Shown here in pieces: positions 1 through 5,545 of a stretch of DNA of 64,000 bases. This DNA is from Ruminiclostridium cellulolyticum H10 (GTDB lineage Bacteria > Bacillota > Clostridia > Acetivibrionales > DSM-1351). The translations under genes and the position numbers were made by a program. The stretch spans positions 496,001 through 560,000 of the forward strand of contig NC_011898.1 of assembly GCF_000022065.1 (NCBI RefSeq), in the 5' to 3' direction. The notes below the pieces were generated by a model. The model was not told the DNA's origin, made no database searches, and saw only the letters and a program-made list of their open reading frames with translations. Position 1 is the first letter of the stretch, and every line of letters starts with the position of its first letter.

Positions 1-570
1 GCAAAGCTGAAAATTGAGTCCGAAAGAACGCCGAAGGACTACTATTACTATTACTTTGACAGAAAGACATCGGGGGTGTGCCGGAACAGTAAGGCTAATT
101 TTCATATGGATATAGTTGAACAAAAGGTAATTGAAAAGGTGAAAGAAATTCTTTTATCCTATGACCAACTGGATGAAATAATTAATAAGAAACACTACCT
201 TTTCGACACAAGATACATAAAAGAAAAAAAAGAAAACGAAAGACTTAGGGATCGGCTTCAAACTGTAAATAGTGCAATCAGAAGAGAACAATCAGCATAT
301 GAAGCAGATGTAATAACCCTTGATGAATATAAAACACGGTTGGATGAGCTTCGCCGTCAAAAGCTCTCTTTAGATGAAAAACTTGAAAAAATAAACTCCA
401 CACCTGCTCAATCGGGTAGCTTGGAGGTAGCAAACAAGCTAAAAGAAACCATACGTAGTTTACATAACCTGGAACAGGATTTTCAGTACGAAATAATAAG
501 AAAATTAATAAACAAAATATATATAAAAGATAATTATTCTCTTGAGTTTGAATTTACTTTCAGTGATTAA
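1..570 (+). CDS. Large serine recombinase, C-terminal part (5' end outside window)
   Basis: The reading frame is open from base 1 and ends at 570, so this is the last ~189 residues of a larger protein. The first ~35 residues contain the second half of a recombinase zinc-ribbon (a Tyr-rich strand, then SGVCRN). These are followed by a long Glu/Lys/Arg-rich coiled coil (about residues 70-150) and a short C-terminal beta segment; this is the usual tail of large serine integrases of the SpoIVCA/phage type. The catalytic serine domain is not in the window. The gene points at, and ends about 80 bases from, the break in cotJC, which is where an integrase sits relative to its attachment site. It is clearly different in sequence from the sigK-element recombinase at 7940-9598, so the two elements are probably independent arrivals. 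Confidence 0.85.
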   Translation, partial: AKLKIESERTPKDYYYYYFDRKTSGVCRNSKANFHMDIVEQKVIEKVKEILLSYDQLDEIINKKHYLFDTRYIKEKKENERLRDRLQTVNSAIRREQSAYEADVITLDEYKTRLDELRRQKLSLDEKLEKINSTPAQSGSLEVANKLKETIRSLHNLEQDFQYEIIRKLINKIYIKDNYSLEFEFTFSD

Positions 571-655
571 TTGAGTAGTTAGATGCTTATTTTTATAAAT
601 TATAAGAATGGACAAGCTATTTATTAATTAAAAATAAAAAAACATGAAATCCGGT
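1..655. mobile_element. Right end of an element interrupting cotJC
   Basis: This is inferred from three facts. A serine recombinase gene ends at 570. The cotJC frame on the opposite strand runs normally for 33 codons down to about base 649. It then becomes unrelated AT-rich sequence with an early stop. The other end of the element and the 3' part of cotJC must lie outside the window, so its size and cargo are unknown. The junction lies about 640-660, within or next to the codons for the conserved GGPD of CotJC. It could be a prophage, an integrative element or a sporulation-excised skin-like element. Confidence 0.75.
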
Positions 656-747
656 CCGCCGAGTTGTGTTATTATAATCTTTGCAAGAGCTGCATTTGGT
701 CTTGTTATTTTTACAGGGTACTCCAATTTCTTTTCGTAAATCCACAT
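628..747 (-). pseudogene. cotJC: cotJC 5' fragment (spore coat manganese-catalase-like protein), interrupted
   Basis: CotJC is a spore-coat protein of the manganese catalase family encoded last in the cotJABC operon. Here only the first ~33 residues are recognisable: they begin MWIYEKKLEYPVK and end QLGGPD. The frame then reads six unrelated residues (FMFFYF) to a TAA at 628-630. Full-length CotJC is about 190 residues and continues GELAA after GGPD or GGAD. The start codon is ATG at 745-747, with a GGAGGTG ribosome binding site at 757-763 inside the end of cotJB, so translation initiation is intact. The break coincides with the end of a serine recombinase gene. The gene is therefore probably split by an element rather than decayed, and may be restored by excision. 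Confidence 0.85.
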
Positions 748-753
748 ATGTTA

Positions 754-1164
754 TTACACCTCCCGTCCGATTTCCCACGGCCATGGATTCTCAATCCATC
801 TCCATGTTGATAAATCGTTATCCATGTGACCAGCGGTAAGTGGACCAAATCTTTTTGTAAATTCAGATTCAAGCTGATGCTTCATGTCTCGGTATTGCTT
901 AAAATACGCCAGAGCAGTCTTATCGTTTGGATTTGTATTGAGAAATAAGCCTACTTCTATACAGGCAAATTCGTAAGCCTGAACCTTCCAAAGCAATGCT
1001 TCCCGCTCATTCATAGGCTTCATTCCACTGGTCATTTCCATATGTCCCATATCCATATGTCCCATATCCATATGGCCCATACCCATGCCGCCCATATTTC
1101 CCATATTTCCACAATCGTCCATGCCACTCATACCCATGCCACTCATATCGATGTTATTATTCAT
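754..1164 (-). CDS. cotJB: Spore coat protein CotJB with Met/Gly/His-rich N-terminal extension
   Basis: The C-terminal ~85 residues match CotJB, a small component of the spore coat: a helical region starting MNEREALLWKVQAYEF, then FGPLTAG and a terminal WIENPWPWE. The protein is 136 residues, whereas CotJB is normally near 85-90. The extra ~48 N-terminal residues are low complexity and made of Met, Gly, His and Asp, including three GHM(D/E)M repeats. The upstream start (ATG at 1164) is preferred because it has a strong GGGAGGGGG site; internal Met codons near residue 48 have no comparable site. The start overlaps the cotJA stop by 8 bases, so the operon is translationally coupled. It acts in the mother cell on the forespore surface with CotJA and CotJC. 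Confidence 0.9.
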   Translation of the reverse strand: MNNNIDMSGMGMSGMDDCGNMGNMGGMGMGHMDMGHMDMGHMEMTSGMKPMNEREALLWKVQAYEFACIEVGLFLNTNPNDKTALAYFKQYRDMKHQLESEFTKRFGPLTAGHMDNDLSTWRWIENPWPWEIGREV

Positions 1165-1366
1165 ATCTGTTTCCCCCTCCCAGGAAAGGCTTATCGAGAG
1201 ACGGGAAAAGAGTACCTCTGTCTAACCCTTCATTTACGTCATATGGTCTTTCCCAAAGCTGTGAAGGAACAAATGCCATAGCAAGAGCTATTTTAGAAGG
1301 ATTAAAGGGTTTTATAGCACTTTTGTCTCTTTCCTGATAATTGTATTCATTTACTAAGTCATCCAT
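1157..1366 (-). CDS. cotJA: Spore coat associated protein CotJA
   Basis: This is a 69-residue protein with the CotJA hallmark segment LAMAFVPSQLWERPYD followed by a Gly-rich LFPSLDKPFLGG end. In Bacillus subtilis CotJA, CotJB and CotJC are made in the mother cell from a sigma-E operon and CotJA is needed for CotJC assembly in the coat; that part is family knowledge. It is first in the cotJABC operon. The start ATG at 1366 has an AAAGGAG site just upstream. No convincing sigma-E promoter could be fixed in the ~70 bases upstream on this strand. Confidence 0.9.
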   Translation of the reverse strand: MDDLVNEYNYQERDKSAIKPFNPSKIALAMAFVPSQLWERPYDVNEGLDRGTLFPSLDKPFLGGGNRYE

Positions 1367-1484
1367 TATTCTTCTCCTTTCAAATAAAGCGAATAACTTC
1401 CTCTATACTTAGGATATGAATAAACAAATATTTAAGTTACATAAAATTAAATAATTCGCATTATGGGTTAGAATAAAGTAATTC

Positions 1485-1514
1485 TTGACAGTAAATATAT
1501 TACAAGTGTAATAT
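1485..1514 (+). promoter_or_regulatory. Sigma-A promoter of the DUF4825 gene with BlaI/MecI-like operator
   Basis: TTGACA at 1485-1490 and TAATAT at 1509-1514 are spaced 18 bases apart. The spacer and -10 box are overlaid by a dyad at 1497-1514, with arms ATATTACA and TGTAATAT around AG. The arms are perfect and contain the TACA-N2-TGTA core known for BlaI/MecI/CopY-type repressors. Placement over the promoter suggests repression. No blaI/blaR pair is visible in the window, so the repressor would act from elsewhere. Confidence 0.7.
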
Positions 1515-1557
1515 TTAATATAAAATACATCAGTTCTTTAACAGGAGGGAAGCTGCT

Positions 1558-2499
1558 TTGAAAAACTCTGCAAAAAAAGTTTTGACAGTACTTGTTTTTA
1601 TTACATGTGTTGTTGCTTTAGTAATTATTTTAGTATTCGCTAGCAAGGGGAATACTCCAGGCATTATTGATTCCAATAATAGTACAAAGATAAATGCAAG
1701 CGGACAAGTTTACAATGCAGATTACTTATTTGAAAACAAAACTCCCTACGTAGGAAACAACAGCAAGGTTTTACATATTATAGACAACCTACAGTTTGGT
1801 AACTATAGAGGAGAGGTATCACTTCAAACTGAAAAAATCCCTTACGGAGTAACAGTTAACTATGATTTTCAGAATTTAGTTAAAGAGGATTACCAAAAGG
1901 CAAAAATAGAAAATGAAGAACGATTGAAGCTTGCATTTAAAAGAAACGCAGCAATGATGTTTTGTCTCATTGAAAATCTGGACAAGATTACCTTTGTTTG
2001 TCGCACAGTCAAAGGGACTGCGGAATACGGATTTACCAGAGAAGAAATACAAAAAGACTATAATGAAGATTTGAAAGAATATTCAAAGGATAAAAATAAG
2101 TTCGGCAGATTTGCAATAACATTAAATAATGACAATCTTATTATACATTCAATGAAAAAATATTCTCCTACCATGTCCAGTGTAGTTGGGTTGAAAATTA
2201 TGTCTACCTATGAGGGGAAGGCAGATAATATAAGATATACAGCAACGGATGGTAAATTAATACTATTTGACGGCAATAGTGCTGGAAAACAGGGTAATAC
2301 CCTGACTGTTGAGAAGAATACGCCTATTTTTTGGAGCCCTTTGTCCGGAGATGATACAAGTTTTAAAGCTGATAAAATTGTTGTTAAAGTAGAAGTGCTA
2401 AACCAAGGGATTAAGATTGCGGAGCAAAATCTTAATATTAAAAAAGAAGGTATAACATATATTATAGAAGAAAATATCAACGTTATTGCAGATATATAA
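1558..2499 (+). CDS. Membrane-anchored DUF4825 domain protein
   Basis: This is a 313-residue protein with an N-terminal Lys-rich stretch and one hydrophobic segment (about residues 8-28), so it is probably anchored with the rest outside the membrane. Residues ~60-115 carry the DUF4825 pattern, including TPYVGNNSKV, a DNL motif, and a QTEKIPYG(V)T(V)NY-like strand. Residues ~200-300 look like a second beta-rich domain of unknown type. DUF4825 domains are often attached to BlaR1-like M56 sensor peptidases (family knowledge), which fits the BlaI-like operator in its promoter. The start is TTG at 1558 with AGGAGGG seven bases upstream. It stands alone between cotJ and sigK. Its function is not known; a role in cell-wall stress sensing is only a guess. 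Confidence 0.75.
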   Translation: MKNSAKKVLTVLVFITCVVALVIILVFASKGNTPGIIDSNNSTKINASGQVYNADYLFENKTPYVGNNSKVLHIIDNLQFGNYRGEVSLQTEKIPYGVTVNYDFQNLVKEDYQKAKIENEERLKLAFKRNAAMMFCLIENLDKITFVCRTVKGTAEYGFTREEIQKDYNEDLKEYSKDKNKFGRFAITLNNDNLIIHSMKKYSPTMSSVVGLKIMSTYEGKADNIRYTATDGKLILFDGNSAGKQGNTLTVEKNTPIFWSPLSGDDTSFKADKIVVKVEVLNQGIKIAEQNLNIKKEGITYIIEENINVIADI

Positions 2500-2529
2500 T
2501 AAAAAATTAAAGATTTTCAAATTGGACAC

Positions 2530-2558
2530 GCATTATTTTTTTTATTAAATCATAGAAT
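2530..2558 (+). promoter_or_regulatory. Candidate sigma-E promoter of sigK
   Basis: GCATTATT at 2530-2537 and CATAGAAT at 2551-2558, 13 bases apart, resemble the sigma-E -35 and -10 consensus (KMATATT, CATANNNT). They lie about 60 bases before the sigK start. Sigma-E control of sigK in the mother cell is the rule in spore-formers. This is a match by eye in an AT-rich stretch, so only moderately supported. Confidence 0.5.
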
Positions 2559-2616
2559 GGAAAGGTACACTATTTTTGAGGTATTAATTACTTCATTATC
2601 ATAGGGGGTGCCTTGC

Positions 2617-3033
2617 TTGATAGATATACTGGTTTCTACAATCTTTGATGTATTAAGCAATCTTTTTGTAATGATTGGCTACGTATCCAATGTAAATTCC
2701 TTCCCCCAGCCTTTAAAACCGGAGGAAGAACAGTACTACGTTGAGGCATACAAAAATGGTAGTGAGGAAGCAAGAAATATTCTTATTGAAAGAAACTTAA
2801 GGCTTGTTGCACATATTGTAAAAAAATACGGCTCTTGTGGCAGTGACAGCGATGACCTTATCTCTATAGGTACTATCGGATTGATTAAGGCAATATCCAC
2901 ATTCAACGTGGATAAAGGAACTCGTCTTGCAACCTATGCTGCCAGGTGCATAGAAAATGCAATTCTCACGCTACGGAAACATATTATATATTTTATATAT
3001 AATATTCTGTCTTATCGGGGTTTTTCATATTAA
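2617..3033 (+). CDS. sigK: sigK 5' part: N-terminal half of sporulation sigma factor pro-sigma-K, interrupted
   Basis: Sigma-K is the last mother-cell sigma factor of sporulation. This fragment holds the FPQPL motif, sigma region 1.2/2 ([42 protein letters not shown]) and then departs from the family after ENAIL. Genuine sigK sequence ends at about 2959; the frame then runs through element DNA to a stop at 3033. The likely start is TTG at 2617, with AGGGGGTG upstream. The in-frame GTG at 2608 has no ribosome binding site. The ~20 residues before the GYVSN segment resemble the membrane pro-sequence of Bacillus pro-sigma-K, which Clostridioides difficile SigK lacks. Joining it with the fragment at 9594-9965 gives about 236 residues, close to the normal 234-241. 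Confidence 0.93.
   Translation: MIDILVSTIFDVLSNLFVMIGYVSNVNSFPQPLKPEEEQYYVEAYKNGSEEARNILIERNLRLVAHIVKKYGSCGSDSDDLISIGTIGLIKAISTFNVDKGTRLATYAARCIENAILTLRKHIIYFIYNILSYRGFSY
2938..2981 (+). other. attL of the sigK element
   Basis: This is the left junction of sigK and element. The core AAATG is at 2955-2959. Host sigK sequence lies to its left, and the element arm (beginning CAATTCTCAC) lies to its right. The arm is nearly the reverse complement of the element arm at attR, as expected for a serine-integrase attP half-site. Confidence 0.8.
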
Positions 3034-3763
3034 ATTCAGAGAATACCCTGTCACGGATTTTCAAAAAATCATGACTTGTTCGGTCCCGGTTTCTTGCCAG
3101 AGGTACACTGATAATTGATTTTATTTTACCGGGATTAGGTGTCATAATGACAATCCTGTCTGCAAGAAAAACAGCTTCTTCAATATCATGGGTAACAAAA
3201 ATAATAGTCTTTTTCTCATGTTCCCAAATATTTGAGATTTCATCCTGCATTTTAAGCCTTGTTAATGCATCCAAGGCACCAAAAGGCTCATCCATAAAAA
3301 TAATTTCAGGATCAACAGCCAGAGCACGGGCTATCGCAACACGCTGCTGCATACCGCCTGATAGCTGAGAAGGGTGACTTTTGCTGAATTTAGAAAGTCC
3401 CACTAAATCAATATATCTACTGGCGATATCATACCTTTCCTTTTTTGATAGTTTTTTACTCTCTAAACCCAATTCAACATTTTTTTGAACTGTCCGCCAA
3501 GGCAGAAGACCGTAGTTCTGAAAAATGGTTACATTGCTGATACAAGGCTCCGAGACCTGTTTACCGTCTATTTGTATAGTACCGCTGTTAACTTTTTCAA
3601 AACCTGCAACGGAACTAAGAAGCGTAGTCTTGCCACAGCCGCTTGGACCAAGCAGGCATATAAACTCCCCTTTTTTAATTTGTAACGATACATGGTCCAA
3701 GGCTTTGAAAATAGAATTATTTTGTAAATATTCCTTTGAAACATTCTTAATATCAATAAACAT
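2993..3763 (-). CDS. ABC transporter ATP-binding protein, NitT/TauT (SsuB/TauB) type
   Basis: This 256-residue nucleotide-binding protein energises the importer with the permease and binding protein next to it. It has the Walker [10 protein letters not shown] near residue 40, a Q-loop, the signature [15 protein letters not shown] and the Walker B IIFMDEP. All are intact and the order is that of the SsuB/TauB/NrtD family. ATG 3763 is preferred over the upstream TTG at 3775, because GGAGG lies inside the longer version. It overlaps the permease gene by about 11 bases. It is the last gene of the cooS operon and ends only ~34 bases from the element's left core, with no terminator visible. The substrate cannot be told from sequence. 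Confidence 0.9.
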   Translation of the reverse strand: MFIDIKNVSKEYLQNNSIFKALDHVSLQIKKGEFICLLGPSGCGKTTLLSSVAGFEKVNSGTIQIDGKQVSEPCISNVTIFQNYGLLPWRTVQKNVELGLESKKLSKKERYDIASRYIDLVGLSKFSKSHPSQLSGGMQQRVAIARALAVDPEIIFMDEPFGALDALTRLKMQDEISNIWEHEKKTIIFVTHDIEEAVFLADRIVIMTPNPGKIKSIISVPLARNRDRTSHDFLKIRDRVFSEFNMKNPDKTEYYI

Positions 3764-4520
3764 TGTTACCTCCAATAACGCCCCATCTTTTCAAGAGCTG
3801 TTTTTCCGCAAGGCCTATAAAACTGTCAAGGATAAGTCCTATAATCCCGATGGACAAAATATTTGCCAGCAGTAAATCTGCTCTGAGATTGTTTCTTGCA
3901 TCAATAATCATGAAACCCAGGCCTGTCTGAGCCCCAACCATCTCACCTGCTACCAGAAAAACCCATGCTGTTCCTAAAGCAATATGGAGTCCCGAAGCAA
4001 TTGAAGGAAAAGCGGCAGGAAGAACTATTTTGGTTAAAAGCATTGGCTGTTTTATGCCAAAGTTCTTTGCAACCTTTATGTAGGTTTGGTCCACCTTTCC
4101 TACGGCGTTTACGGTAGCCAAAAGAATAGGAAAGAATGCTGCTATGAAAATTATAACAATAGCAGGAAGGTCACCTATTCCGAATATAAGTACAATAAAT
4201 GGAAACCAGGCAATCGGTGATATGGGCCTTACCAATTGTACAACGGGATTTACAAAGCTCCATGCATTTCTGAACCAACCCAGAACAAGACCCAGAGTAA
4301 CTGCTGAAAAAGCTGCCAGAAGGTATCCTACAAAAAATCTGTACATACTGGACTTGACACCTGCAAAAAGAGTTCCGCTTGAAACAAGCTCCAAAAAACC
4401 ATTTCCAACATCAGGGGGAGAGGGAAGCAGAGCTTGATTCCAGTACCCCAACGATACGGCTCCCTGCCACAGAATCAATATTAATGCGAATGATACTAGA
4501 ATATGAATCAGTTTCTTCAT
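3753..4520 (-). CDS. ABC transporter permease, NitT/TauT (SsuC/TauC) type
   Basis: This is a 255-residue integral membrane protein with about six hydrophobic segments. It has the permease cytoplasmic loop around residues 145-165 (KVAKNFGIKQPMLLTKIVLPAA), which is the EAA-like motif contacting the ATPase. Family members import small oxyanions, sulfonates, pyrimidines or related compounds. The ATG at 4520 has a GGAGG site. It lies 23 bases after the binding protein gene and overlaps the ATPase gene, so all three are one transcription unit behind cooS. Confidence 0.9.
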   Translation of the reverse strand: MKKLIHILVSFALILILWQGAVSLGYWNQALLPSPPDVGNGFLELVSSGTLFAGVKSSMYRFFVGYLLAAFSAVTLGLVLGWFRNAWSFVNPVVQLVRPISPIAWFPFIVLIFGIGDLPAIVIIFIAAFFPILLATVNAVGKVDQTYIKVAKNFGIKQPMLLTKIVLPAAFPSIASGLHIALGTAWVFLVAGEMVGAQTGLGFMIIDARNNLRADLLLANILSIGIIGLILDSFIGLAEKQLLKRWGVIGGNNVY

Positions 4521-4543
4521 GTTTGAACCTCCAATCTATTTAT

Positions 4544-5503
4544 TTACCGTAAAAGGCTAGAGTCTACAAAGTCATCATAAGCCGGAGGATTTGAGGAAAT
4601 CCCGAATTCCTTGATTTTAGAAGTAAGGCTGTCATATGCTTCTCTGGTAATTTCGAGGTCGTTGAATGAAATCCATTTTAAGGACAGGGTCAGAACCTTA
4701 TCGTCAAGATTAAGGTATTTCTTTGCAATAGCATTAGCCTCATCCTTGTGAGAACCAATGTATTCACCTGCATCTCTAAAACTGGATACAACCTCTTTTG
4801 CCACATCCTTGTTGCTGTTAATAAATTTGTCGGACAAAACCAGAGAGCAGCAAATGGAATCCTTCCAGAGTTCATTGGATTCAAACAATACCTTTCCTGT
4901 ATCAAGGGCAATAGACTTTGCTCCAAATGGTTCGGCAACACTATATCCGGCTATTTGACCTTGAGCAAGAGCCGCTGGCATTTCAGGAGGAGGAAGCTCA
5001 ACTATGTTTACATCCTTGTAGGAAAGTCCGACATTTTTGAGCATTTGTCCCAAAAGGATGTTATGGGAGGATTGTCTGTGGGGAATGGCAAAATTCTTTC
5101 CCTTTAAATCCGACGGACTTTTAATGTTTTTGGAAACAACAATTACGTTTCCATCCTTATGACCCAGTGCAACCGCCTTGACTCCGATACTCTGTTCCTT
5201 TGCCTTCATGGCAAGCTCAATAAGAACGGAAGCACCGTCGACATGGCCTGTATTAAGGGCATCCATCAGTTCGGGCCATGACCCGTATTTGACTAGCTCA
5301 ATTTTATATTTATTCTCTTTTTTATCCTGCAATTCTTTCTCCACAAACACAGGCAAAGCATGTGTTAAAGGAAGGTAGGCAATTTTTATGGTTTTTATAT
5401 TTGATAAACCGGATTCTTTGACACCGCCGGAATTTCCGCAGGCTGCAGTACCTGCAATTAGTCCAAAAATCAAAGCAGCTACAATAGACTTTTTAATACT
5501 CAT
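4544..5503 (-). CDS. ABC transporter substrate-binding lipoprotein, NitT/TauT family
   Basis: This 319-residue protein has a signal peptide and lipobox ending TAAC, so Cys22 would be lipidated and the protein held on the outer face of the membrane. The mature part has the NMT1/SsuA-like fold pattern: a first strand IKIAYLPLTHALPVF, then a DALNTGHVDGA loop, SPSDLKGKNFAIP, and GQIAGYSVAEPFGA. These match the nitrate/sulfonate/taurine/bicarbonate family, but ligand residues do not identify a substrate. It lies between cooS (42 bases upstream) and its permease. Linkage with cooS suggests a ligand or cofactor linked to one-carbon or nickel chemistry, but that is a guess. Confidence 0.88.
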   Translation of the reverse strand: MSIKKSIVAALIFGLIAGTAACGNSGGVKESGLSNIKTIKIAYLPLTHALPVFVEKELQDKKENKYKIELVKYGSWPELMDALNTGHVDGASVLIELAMKAKEQSIGVKAVALGHKDGNVIVVSKNIKSPSDLKGKNFAIPHRQSSHNILLGQMLKNVGLSYKDVNIVELPPPEMPAALAQGQIAGYSVAEPFGAKSIALDTGKVLFESNELWKDSICCSLVLSDKFINSNKDVAKEVVSSFRDAGEYIGSHKDEANAIAKKYLNLDDKVLTLSLKWISFNDLEITREAYDSLTSKIKEFGISSNPPAYDDFVDSSLLR

Positions 5504-5545
5504 AGTTATCCTCCCAAATCATACTCCAGATTGAACCCTAATATT

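Noticed and set aside
1042-1281. Plus-strand frame of 79 codons opposite cotJB/cotJA
   Set aside because: It is a shadow of the Met/His-rich cotJB repeats; no ribosome binding site and no plausible protein.
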